Shown: piece by piece, positions 1-7,915 of the stretch
Position numbering within the stretch: position 1 is the first letter of the stretch
Layout: each line of letters opens with the position of its first letter
NCBI GenBank assembly: GCA_015494335.1
Contig: WGBK01000109.1
Coordinates: 1-7,929 of the forward strand
Source: Gammaproteobacteria bacterium
GTDB lineage: Bacteria > Pseudomonadota > Gammaproteobacteria > GCA-001735895
Direction of reading: 5' to 3'
Length of the DNA: 7,929 nucleotides
Notes under the pieces: generated by a model
Seen by the model: the letters and a program-made list of their open reading frames with translations, nothing else
Database searches by the model: none
What the model was told of the DNA's origin: nothing
Translations under genes and position numbers: made by a program

Positions 1-1203
1 AGAATGCCTTCCCGTTCGGCTTCGCTGCGAGTCGATCGCAGATCCCCGGTCGGGGAGGTCGAGGGCAGACCGAGCAGATCGAGGCTGAGTTCGTCCCCTT
101 CGCAGAAGATGCAGGCGCGGTCGATGAGATTCTTCAGTTCCCGCACATTGCCGGGCCAGGGATAGGCCAGCAGTGCCTGGCGAGCCTCGGGATGGATGTG
201 CAGCGGGGTGTCCCGCCCGATGCGGTGGGCATTTTCGATCAGGAACTGCTCGGTCAGCCAGAGGATGTCCGCAGGTCGCTTGCGCAAGGGCGGGATTTCA
301 AAGGGGATCACGTTGAGGCGGTAGTACAGGTCCTCGCGGAATCGCCCCTGATCGACGAGCAGTCTCAGGTCCTGGTGCGTGGCGCAGATCAGCCGACCCT
401 CGAATATGTGCTCGGATTCGCCGCCGAGCCGCTGGAAGCGGCGTTCCTGGATGACCCGCAACAACTGGGTTTGCAGGGACAGGGGCATGTCGCCGATTTC
501 GTCGAGGAAGAGCACGCCCGTGGCGGCCCGCTCGAAGGCGCCGGCATGCCCCTGGTGGGCGCCGGTGAAAGCACCCTTTTCGTGGCCGAAGAGTTCGCTG
601 GCGGCGAGTTCCTTCGGTATCGCCGCGCAATTGATGGCCTCGAAGGGGGCCTCGGGGCAAAGCTCGTCGTGGATGTGTCGGGCCAGCACTTCCTTGCCCA
701 CGCCCGATTCGCCCTGGATCAGGATGGGACTGTCGTGATGCGGGGCCAGGCGGGGAATCTTCTCGAAAAAGGGGCGCATGCCGGGAGCCACATCGTCGGC
801 AACAGGGGATTCCGAACCGTGGCTGGTTCGGGAGAGCAGATCGCGGATGCGCGACAGCAGTGCCGGCAGATCCAGGGGCTTGGTGAGGTAATCGGCCGCG
901 CCCTGATGCAGCAGTTGCACGGCCTGTTCGATGCTGCCGTAGCCGGTGATGAACACCACCGGAGGCCGTTCCGGCAATTGTTGTTGCAGGCGCTGGTGGA
1001 GCGCCTCGCCGTTCATGTCCGGCAGGCGAATGTCGCTGAGGATCAGATCGCAGGGGTGACGGGAGAGCCCAGCCAGCGCCTCGGATGCGGTGGCATACCA
1101 GTCGCATTCATAACCTTCCAGCTGCAGGCGTTCCTGCAGGGACTCGCCGACGATCGGATCATCCTCGACCAGCGTAATTCTTGCCGGGGCTGTGGAGTTT
1201 TTT

Positions 1204-1211
<8 letters not shown>
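1..1211 (-). CDS. aioR: AioR-type sigma-54-dependent response regulator (NtrC family), 3' end cut by window
   Basis: 403 codons are visible, reading from ATG at 1211 down to the left edge with no stop. The N-terminal receiver has the acidic pocket E16-D17-D18, phospho-acceptor D60 (in LILSDIRLPD), T89 and K111. The AAA+ sigma-54 activation domain follows, with Walker A GESGVGKE (167-174), the sigma-54 contact loop GAFTGA (213-218), Walker B VLFLDEIGD (233-241) and PWPGNVREL (351-359). The last visible residues, SEAEREGI, look like the lead-in to a Fis-type helix-turn-helix, which lies outside the window. NtrC-family proteins are usually about 440-480 aa, so roughly 40-70 residues are missing. 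The start overlaps the aioS stop by 8 bases (ATGACTAG), which implies translational coupling. Cognate kinase AioS and binding protein AioX lie directly upstream. In known arsenite oxidisers, AioR with RpoN activates aioBA, and the sigma-54 promoter seen in front of aioB fits this. The name rests on context; the NtrC class itself is certain. Confidence 0.9.
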
Positions 1212-2666
<1,455 letters not shown>

Positions 2667-2667
<1 letters not shown>

Positions 2668-3539
2668 CAGGTTCTGTTCCCGCCGGTTTCCGCCACTCTT
2701 CTGGCCATGCCGGCAATGGAGTCGTAGAGCGTCGGGCTGCCGGGTTGAAAACGATCCAGACCCAGCGAGTCGAGCAGCGCCCGGCCTTCATCATCCTGAT
2801 TCATCCCTGTGAATACCCTTGCCAGCCGCGACTTGCGCTCCGGGTCCAGCGACTGGTTGCTCACCAGTGGAGGGAAGCCGAAGGCGGGTGATCGCTCGAT
2901 GATGCGGGTTTTCGATGTCAGTTCCGGGTGCAGCCGGTTCAACTGGTCCCATACATAGCCGTCCACCGAGCCGGCATCGGCCAGTCCCGCGGCCACGGCT
3001 TCGATTACATGACGATGCCCCCAGGCAAAGAAGCTCTTGCGAAAGGGGGATTGTTCGCCGCGAACAGGGGAATGGAACAGCTGGCGAAAACGATAGACCG
3101 GATAGAGATACCCGGAATTGGACAAGGGATCCGAGAAGGCGAAGGTCCGCCCGGAAAGTTCGCGCAGATCCCGAATTCCCCTATCGGCGCTTTGACCGAG
3201 GATGTAGGCGTGATACCGCGGTTCCCCCTGGTAAACGGGGATCGCAAGCAAATCCAGGTGGTCCTGGTTGAGTACATAGGGGTAGCCGCAGATCCAGGCC
3301 GCGTCGAGTTGCTGTCGATTGAGCAGCTCCATGATGTCCTGGTACTTGGCACGCTGGACGATTTCGACGCTCGTACCCAACTCTCTTTCCAGCCATTGGC
3401 TCCAGTCTCTGAGAAAGCGCACGCGGTCATCGAGGATGACCGGGGTCAGGCCGATCCGGATGGGTGGGTCCTCGCTTGCGGATAACCTGGGGGAAAGACC
3501 CAGGCAAGCCGAAATCTGCAGGAAGGTACGTCTTCGCAT
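2667..3539 (-). CDS. aioX: AioX-type periplasmic arsenite-binding protein (PhnD-like)
   Basis: 290 aa from the ATG at 3539. The N-terminus MRRRTFLQISACLGL is a secretion signal with an RRxFL twin-arginine pattern and a likely cleavage near LSA-S (residue 21-22). The rest reads as a PhnD/phosphonate-type solute-binding fold (PF12974-like), with an initial beta strand IRIGLTPV, the stretch DAAWICGYPYV (79-89) and the hinge-like SDPLSNSGYLYP (136-147). C84 is the only cysteine left after signal cleavage. AioX proteins are reported to use a conserved cysteine in arsenite sensing, so C84 is the obvious candidate (inference). No ABC permease or ATPase is adjacent; the gene leads into a histidine kinase, so a sensing role rather than transport is expected. 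The frame is open up to an ATG at 3575, and a GTG at 3560 sits 4 bases after an AGGAAG. I chose 3539 because it puts the twin-arginine motif at the N-terminus, but the start is not certain. Confidence 0.85.
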
Positions 3540-3600
3540 GCCCAACAGGATAGCGAGCACGGGGCTTCCTGTCATCGAAGGTAGTGCGGATGCGTCAAGC

Positions 3601-3618
3601 GGTTACCAAAAGGTAACG
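3601..3618. promoter_or_regulatory. Distal AioR-type upstream activator site (palindrome 1)
   Basis: A perfect inverted repeat GTTACC (3602-3607), AAAA spacer, GGTAAC (3612-3617). Read as GTTAC-N6-GTAAC it fits the motif GTTNC-N6-GNAAC that I recall being proposed for AioR in Agrobacterium (from memory, to be verified). Its centre is about 132 bp upstream of the predicted aioB transcription start, a normal distance for an NtrC-type activator. It is also about 70 bp upstream of the chosen aioX start, so it may affect aioXSR expression too. Confidence 0.75.
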
Positions 3619-3632
3619 CATGGACCCTGCAA

Positions 3633-3650
3633 GGTTACCAATGCGTAACA
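3633..3650. promoter_or_regulatory. Proximal AioR-type upstream activator site (palindrome 2)
   Basis: GTTACC (3634-3639), AATG spacer, CGTAAC (3644-3649), a one-mismatch version of palindrome 1 with the same GTTAC-N6-GTAAC frame. The two copies share GGTTACCAA-N3-GTAAC in direct orientation. Their centres are 32 bp apart, close to three helical turns, so two regulator dimers would sit on the same DNA face. This centre is about 100 bp upstream of the predicted start of aioB transcription. Confidence 0.75.
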
Positions 3651-3715
3651 TGCTCCCGCCTGTCAGATATCCAGAAACCGGCAGGATCCCGCTTCGCCGC
3701 AGGGCTTGCCCAGCC

Positions 3716-3731
3716 TGGCTCGATGATTGCT
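3716..3731 (+). promoter_or_regulatory. Sigma-54 (-24/-12) promoter of aioBA
   Basis: TGGCTC (3716-3721), five bases, then TTGCT (3727-3731). The invariant GG (3717-3718) and GC (3729-3730) are exactly 10 bp apart. Against YTGGCACG-N4-TTGCW only one position differs (A to T). Transcription should start near 3741-3743, leaving an untranslated leader of about 82 bases before aioB. This matches the sigma-54-activating regulator encoded in the divergent operon. I saw no equally good match elsewhere in the intergenic region on either strand. Confidence 0.85.
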
Positions 3732-3741
3732 ATGACTATTG

Positions 3742-3755
3742 GCGATGCCCATCGC
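3742..3755 (+). other. Small hairpin at the predicted 5' end of the aioBA mRNA
   Basis: GCGAT (3742-3746), loop GCCC, ATCGC (3751-3755) form a perfect 5 bp stem that begins at or within a base or two of the predicted start of transcription. Such a 5'-terminal stem can protect an mRNA from decay, but here this is inference. Weaker 4 bp stems follow at 3758-3768 and 3783-3796. No recognised riboswitch class was identified in the leader. Confidence 0.35.
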
Positions 3756-3810
3756 AGTCCGGGTCGGATAGCGAAATCCAAAGGGTAGATCAACCCAAAA
3801 CACCAATCGA

Positions 3811-3814
3811 GGAG
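3811..3814 (+). promoter_or_regulatory. Ribosome binding site of aioB
   Basis: GGAG, nine bases before the ATG at 3824. It settles the start of aioB: the same frame is open back to an ATG at 3620, but only the 3824 start has this site, lies downstream of the predicted transcription start and places the Tat motif at the N-terminus. Confidence 0.75.
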
Positions 3815-3823
3815 AAGAACCAG

Positions 3824-4342
3824 ATGAGCAAGCTCAGTCGCCGAGGTTTCCTGAAACTCAGCAGTGCCGGCGCGGCCGCCGGCGCCGCTTCCCTGTCCCC
3901 CGCCAGTGCGCTGGGCGGCCAGGAGTCCCGCAATCCGGGAGCAACCACGCTTCCCTATCCCGAGAAACCCATTGGCAAGGCGCGTTCCTTTCCCCATAAC
4001 CAGGCGGTGCAATTCACCTACCCCGACGAGATGTCGCCGTGCACGCTGATCCGCATGGGCGAGCCGGTTGCCGGTGGCGTTGGCCCCAACGGAGACATCG
4101 TTGCCTACAGCAGCATGTGCACGCACATGGGTTGCCCGCTCAGTTACGACCCCGCCTCGCGTGACTTCAAGTGTCCCTGCCACTTCAGTGTTTTCGACAG
4201 CGAGAAGGAAGGACAGATGGTGACCGGGCAGGCCACCGAAAACCTGCCGCGCATACGCCTGGCCTATGACGCCAAGACCGACTCGGTGACCGCCGTGGGT
4301 ATCGATGGACTGCTTTTCGGCCGTCAGGCCAACATTCTCTGA
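3824..4342 (+). CDS. aioB: Arsenite oxidase small subunit, Rieske 2Fe-2S protein
   Basis: 172 aa. The protein begins with a Tat signal: SRRGFLK at residues 5-11, then an alanine-rich hydrophobic stretch and a probable cleavage near residue 30. The Rieske domain holds the cluster ligands C99-T-H101 and C117-X2-H120, separated by 15 residues. C104 and C119 occupy the positions of the cluster-shielding disulfide found in bc1-type Rieske proteins. The subunit passes electrons from AioA to a periplasmic acceptor. Because it carries the only Tat signal of the pair, it should carry folded AioA through the Tat pore. The gene is first after the sigma-54 promoter, and aioA follows after 13 bp with its ribosome site touching the aioB stop. 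Length and motif layout are normal for AioB. An extra cysteine, C73, lies before the first ligand loop. Confidence 0.95.
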   Translation: MSKLSRRGFLKLSSAGAAAGAASLSPASALGGQESRNPGATTLPYPEKPIGKARSFPHNQAVQFTYPDEMSPCTLIRMGEPVAGGVGPNGDIVAYSSMCTHMGCPLSYDPASRDFKCPCHFSVFDSEKEGQMVTGQATENLPRIRLAYDAKTDSVTAVGIDGLLFGRQANIL

Positions 4343-4350
4343 GGGGGGAT
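4341..4350 (+). promoter_or_regulatory. Ribosome binding site of aioA overlapping the aioB stop
   Basis: The purine run GAGGGGGGA ends 6 bases before the ATG at 4356, and its first two bases are part of the aioB TGA (4340-4342). This fixes the aioA start at 4356 although the frame is open back to an ATG at 4305. It suggests translational coupling, which would keep the two subunits in balance. Confidence 0.8.
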
Positions 4351-4355
4351 CTCAA

Positions 4356-6812
4356 ATGTCTGAAAAAGATCGCATAGCGCTGCCGCCGGTCAATGCCGAA
4401 AAAACCAACATGGTCTGCCATTTCTGCATCGTGGGCTGCGGTTACCATGTCTACAAGTGGCCCGTGGGCAGCGAGGGCGGCCGAGCGCCCTCGGAGAATG
4501 CCCTTGGCAAGGATTTCCGCACACAGCAACCCCCGCTTTCGGGTGCCATGACTCCGGCCATGGTCAATGTCGTGGAAGAGGGCGGCCGCAAGTACAACAT
4601 CATGATCCAGCCGGATCGGGAATGCGTGGTCAACAAGGGTCTGACCTCGACCCGGGGCGGGCAGATGGCCTCGGTGATGTACAACGCGGACAGCCCGACC
4701 CGCGAGCGCCTCAAGCACCCGAAGATGTTCACCGGCGATGACTGGGTGGATGTAAGCTGGGAAGAGGCCATGAAACTCTATGCCGGCGTCACCAAGCGTC
4801 TGCTGGATACCTACGGCCCCGACTCCATCATGTTCAATGTATTCGACCATGGTGGTGCCGGCGGGGGCTTCGAAAACACCTGGGGCTCCGGAAAGCTGAT
4901 GTTCTCGGCGCTCCAAACCCAGATGGTGCGTATCCACAACCGTCCGGCCTACAACTCCGAGTGTCACGCCACGCGAGACATGGGCATCGGTGAGTTGAAC
5001 AACAGCTACGAGGACAGCGAGCTGGCCGATTGCATCATGTATATCGGCGCCAATGCCTACGAGACCCAGACCAATTATTTCCTGGCTCATGCCCTGCCCA
5101 ACCTGACCGGGGCCACGGTCGACAAGAAAAAGAAATGGTTCAAGGGTGAAAGCGTCGCTCCGGCCCGTTTCATACTGGTCGACCCGCGCCGTTCTCTGAC
5201 TACCGCCATCTGCGAAATGAATGGCAAGGATCGCGTATTGCACCTGAAGATCAATCCGGGAACCGATACCGCCCTGTTCAACGGCTTGATGACCTATGTG
5301 GTGGACAAGGGATGGCATGACAAGAAATTCATCGCCAAGCATACGACCGGCTTCGAAAAGGCGCTGAAAGCTAACCGCATGAGCCTGTCCCGGTGTTCGA
5401 AGATCACGGGTGTTTCGGTGGCGGATCTCAAGAAGGCCGCGGACTGGGCCTACAAGCCGAAAAAGTCCGGGCACCGGCCGCGTACCGCCCATCTCTACGA
5501 GAAGGGCATCATCTGGGGCAACGACAACTATCGCATCCAGTCGGCGCTGGTGGACCTGGTACTGGCCACTCACAACGTGGGTCGCCGCGGAACCGGCGTC
5601 TGCCGCCTGGGTGGTCACCAGGAAGGCTATGCGCGGCCGCCCTATCCGGGCAAGCGGCCCATCTACATCGACCAGGAGATCATCAAGGGCAATGGAAAGA
5701 TGCTCACGGTCTGGGCCTGCAATGCCTTCCAGTCGACGCTCAATGCCCAGGAATATCGCCAGACGCTGTACCGGCGGGCGAATATCGTGCGAGACGCCCT
5801 GGCACAGGTGCGGGGCGGTGATATCGATGACATGGTGAATGCCGTTTTCGATGCGGTGACCAATCGTGGCGGCCTGTTCGTGACGACCATCGATCTCTAC
5901 CCGACCAAGTTCGCCCAGGCCTCGCACATGATGCTGCCGGCTGCCCATCCGGGCGAGATGAACCTGACTTCGATGAATGGTGAGCGGCGCATGCGCTTGA
6001 CAGAACGGTTCATGGATCCTCCGGGTATCGCCAAGCCTGATTGCCTGATTGCCGCGGAAATCGCAAACACGCTGAAAGCCATGTACGAGAAGGAAGGCAA
6101 CCAGGCGATGGCAAAACGCTTTGCGGGCTTCGACTGGAAAACCGAGGAAGACGCCTTCAACGATGGCTTCCGCAAACCGGAGGGTATCGACAGTCAAGGC
6201 GGCAGCACTGGCCACCTGGTGACCTACGAACGACTGCGCAAGCAGGGTAACAACGGCGTTCAGCTCCCGGTCAAGGAGTACAAGAACGGCAAGCTGGTGG
6301 GAACGGAGATGGTGTACAGCGATTACAAGTTCAGCACCTCCGATGGCAAGGCGCATTTTCTTCCCGCCACCTGGACCGGCCTGCCGGCCATGGTCGAGAC
6401 CCAGCGCAAGAAATATCGGTTCTGGATCAACAACGGTCGAACCAACCATATCTGGCAGACCGCTTATCATGACCAGCGACTGGATTTCCGTACCGATCGC
6501 TATCCGATGGCTCCGATCGAGATCAACCCCGAGGATGCCAAGGCCCTGGGTATCGAGTCGGGCGATGTCGTGGAGATCTACAACGACTTTGGCTCCACTT
6601 TCGCCATGGCCTACCTGGAACCGGACATGAAAAAGGGGCATACCTTCATGATGTTCGGTTATTTCAACGGCAATGTCGGCGATGTGGTGACCAGCTGGAC
6701 GGATCGGAATTACATCCCCTACTACAAGGGAACCTGGGCCGATATCCGCAAGGTCAGCTCCATGCAGGATTACAAGGAAACCGTTTCCTTCAAGCGCAGA
6801 AGATATGTTTGA
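4356..6812 (+). CDS. aioA: Arsenite oxidase large catalytic subunit (Mo-bisPGD, 3Fe-4S)
   Basis: 818 aa, full length for AioA, a DMSO-reductase-family enzyme that oxidises arsenite to arsenate in the periplasm. The N-terminal motif is C21-X2-C24-X3-C28 (in CHFCIVGCGYHVYKW) with S98 where most relatives have a fourth cysteine, the AioA hallmark that gives a 3Fe-4S cluster. By alignment from memory to the Alcaligenes faecalis enzyme, the arsenite pocket residues His195, Glu203, Arg419 and His423 correspond to H194, E202, R417 and H421. A198 matches the alanine that leaves Mo without a protein ligand. Strongly conserved blocks include FDHGGAGGGFENTWG (163-177), HNVGRRGTG (406-414), NLTSMNGERR (536-545) and, in the C-terminal dinucleotide-binding domain, EIYNDFGSTFAM (740-751). 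There is no signal peptide, as expected for a Tat passenger of AioB. I see no frameshift or missing core residue. The anaerobic relative ArxA is excluded by the cluster motif and by the Rieske partner. Confidence 0.97.
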   Translation: MSEKDRIALPPVNAEKTNMVCHFCIVGCGYHVYKWPVGSEGGRAPSENALGKDFRTQQPPLSGAMTPAMVNVVEEGGRKYNIMIQPDRECVVNKGLTSTRGGQMASVMYNADSPTRERLKHPKMFTGDDWVDVSWEEAMKLYAGVTKRLLDTYGPDSIMFNVFDHGGAGGGFENTWGSGKLMFSALQTQMVRIHNRPAYNSECHATRDMGIGELNNSYEDSELADCIMYIGANAYETQTNYFLAHALPNLTGATVDKKKKWFKGESVAPARFILVDPRRSLTTAICEMNGKDRVLHLKINPGTDTALFNGLMTYVVDKGWHDKKFIAKHTTGFEKALKANRMSLSRCSKITGVSVADLKKAADWAYKPKKSGHRPRTAHLYEKGIIWGNDNYRIQSALVDLVLATHNVGRRGTGVCRLGGHQEGYARPPYPGKRPIYIDQEIIKGNGKMLTVWACNAFQSTLNAQEYRQTLYRRANIVRDALAQVRGGDIDDMVNAVFDAVTNRGGLFVTTIDLYPTKFAQASHMMLPAAHPGEMNLTSMNGERRMRLTERFMDPPGIAKPDCLIAAEIANTLKAMYEKEGNQAMAKRFAGFDWKTEEDAFNDGFRKPEGIDSQGGSTGHLVTYERLRKQGNNGVQLPVKEYKNGKLVGTEMVYSDYKFSTSDGKAHFLPATWTGLPAMVETQRKKYRFWINNGRTNHIWQTAYHDQRLDFRTDRYPMAPIEINPEDAKALGIESGDVVEIYNDFGSTFAMAYLEPDMKKGHTFMMFGYFNGNVGDVVTSWTDRNYIPYYKGTWADIRKVSSMQDYKETVSFKRRRYV

Positions 6813-6819
6813 TTGCGAT

Positions 6820-6850
6820 CACCGGCCGATCCATGCTGGGCCGGCCGGTG
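6820..6850. other. GC-rich inverted repeat just after aioA
   Basis: CACCGGCC (6820-6827) pairs perfectly with GGCCGGTG (6843-6850) across 15 bases. An alternative pairing uses GGCCGG at 6839-6844. It lies 8 bases after the aioA stop. No T-run follows, so it is more likely a 3' stability hairpin or a pause element than the terminator itself. Confidence 0.5.
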
Positions 6851-6942
6851 GTTCCTGTTCCATGCATGCCTGGACGCAAGCAGGGCATACCGCGGTTTCA
6901 ATGAAGGCTGAATGACTCCATCTGGAGGCTCGGTCTGGAAAG

Positions 6943-6971
6943 GCTGGCTCGGAAACGAGTCAGCTTTTTTT
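6943..6971 (+). terminator. Rho-independent terminator of aioBA
   Basis: Stem GCTGGCTCG (6943-6951) with CGAGTCAGC (6956-6964), nine pairs including one G-U, closed by a GAAA tetraloop (6952-6955), then seven T residues (6965-6971). It lies about 130 bp after the aioA stop. Only three A residues precede the stem, so it should be weak in the other direction, even though the convergent gene ends at 7001. Confidence 0.88.
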
Positions 6972-7000
6972 ATGAATAGGCCACTGGAGTTCCGTTGAAA

Positions 7001-7915
7001 TCAACTACCGCTCCAGATGATCTGCCCGCAACGGGACAGGTCGTAACCACCCAGTTGTCCGGCGAGGCGGGCTGTGGCCGTTGACTGCAATTGTTCCAGC
7101 AATTGCTGGAACAGCTTGCGGAAGTAGATGCCGTTAGGCAGTACCAGGTCGAAGGCCTCGATCCCCAGAGGCAGGAAACCGAGGTTGAATTCGCTTGCGC
7201 TGGCGCGGCAGCCGGGGGCGCAGTCGGCGACACCGCTGGCGATGCGGGCGGCGGCCTCGCGTTCCGACCCCGCCGTCTCGGGCAGGGCCGTCAGTTCCCG
7301 TAGCGAGACATGGCGTCCCAGTGCTTCCTCGAGGAAGCGCTGACTGCCGGAACCCTGCGGGCGCAGGCACCAGCGAAGCGGGGAAGGATTTCGCGCGGAT
7401 GGCAATAAGGATTCCAGCTGGATGTCGGACGCGGCCAGGTCGGGCGCGAGCAACACGCCGATCTCGCGCTGGAACAGTCGCAGCAGGATCCACTGGCGGT
7501 GCCTCGGATAGCCCTTCATCAGTGCCGGATGTCGGGTGCCTGATTCCTGTTCCGGCCCCCAGTGCAGGGCGCTGGCATCGGCGCGGCCGTTCTGCAGCAG
7601 GTCGAGCCCCAGTCGTGTGCCGCCGGGGCAGTAGCTGATCAGGGCGCGGGCTGCGTGCAGGCGGGTCAGTTCGAGGAATACCCGGTACAACAGCGGATCG
7701 TCGCCACCGCTCACCAGCAGCCGGTCCTGCATCAGGCCGCCGTGGGCGGAATCCAGCACCCAGCGGTCGATCAGTTCGCGCGGGAACAGCCACTTGCCGG
7801 TGATCTTGGTGCCGGGAATATCGCCATCCTTGAGCAGCGCGTAGATCTTCTTCTCGTTGAGTTGCAGGTAACGGGCCACCTGGCGCACGCTCATGAAGGC
7901 CGGTGCTTCGCTCAC
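7001..7915 (-). CDS. Helix-turn-helix (excisionase type) plus molybdate PBP-like domain regulator
   Basis: 304 aa if read from the GTG at 7915. Residues about 8-55 (MSVRQVARYLQLNEKKIYALLKDGDIPGTKITGKWLF) form an excisionase/MerR-like HTH_17 domain: the pattern 'xxVAxYLxxxxxxIYxLxxxGxIPxxKixGkWxF' is typical. Residues about 65-295 resemble a type II periplasmic-binding fold of the PF12727/COG1910 kind (molybdate-binding protein-like), with CPGGTRLGLDLL (96-107), ADASALHWG (112-120), LRPQGSGSQRFLEE (184-197) and the late SGVADCAPG (227-235). No signal peptide or membrane segment is visible, so it should act in the cytoplasm as a ligand-sensing DNA-binding protein. It converges on aioBA, and no promoter is in view. 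Neither the GTG at 7915 nor the ATG at 7894 has a clear ribosome site, and the frame stays open to the right edge, so the true start may lie outside. A molybdate or tungstate ligand is inference from the domain family and the neighbouring molybdoenzyme. Confidence 0.75.
   Translation of the reverse strand: MSEAPAFMSVRQVARYLQLNEKKIYALLKDGDIPGTKITGKWLFPRELIDRWVLDSAHGGLMQDRLLVSGGDDPLLYRVFLELTRLHAARALISYCPGGTRLGLDLLQNGRADASALHWGPEQESGTRHPALMKGYPRHRQWILLRLFQREIGVLLAPDLAASDIQLESLLPSARNPSPLRWCLRPQGSGSQRFLEEALGRHVSLRELTALPETAGSEREAAARIASGVADCAPGCRASASEFNLGFLPLGIEAFDLVLPNGIYFRKLFQQLLEQLQSTATARLAGQLGGYDLSRCGQIIWSGS

Noticed and set aside
3620..3823. An N-terminal extension of AioB from an upstream ATG
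   Set aside because: It would start upstream of the sigma-54 promoter, next to the regulator sites, and would bury the Tat motif. The 3824 start has a good ribosome site.
4305..4355. An N-terminal extension of AioA from an ATG inside aioB
   Set aside because: The ATG at 4356 has a strong purine-rich ribosome site and gives the usual AioA N-terminus, with C21 at the same position as in known enzymes.
4185..6641. An 818-codon open frame on the minus strand opposite aioA
   Set aside because: It lies fully antisense to a highly conserved enzyme gene. It is open because GC-rich codon use on the plus strand avoids TTA, CTA and TCA. Its translation shows no recognisable domain, and its start has no supporting signal.
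4356..6812. ArxA or ArrA (anaerobic arsenite oxidase or arsenate reductase) instead of AioA
   Set aside because: Those have a four-cysteine 4Fe-4S motif, their own Tat signal and a ferredoxin-like partner. Here there are three cysteines plus serine, no signal and a Rieske partner.
7857..7872. A GGTAAC near the right edge as a third AioR site
   Set aside because: The matching GTTNC half-site is absent at the required spacing, and it lies within coding sequence.
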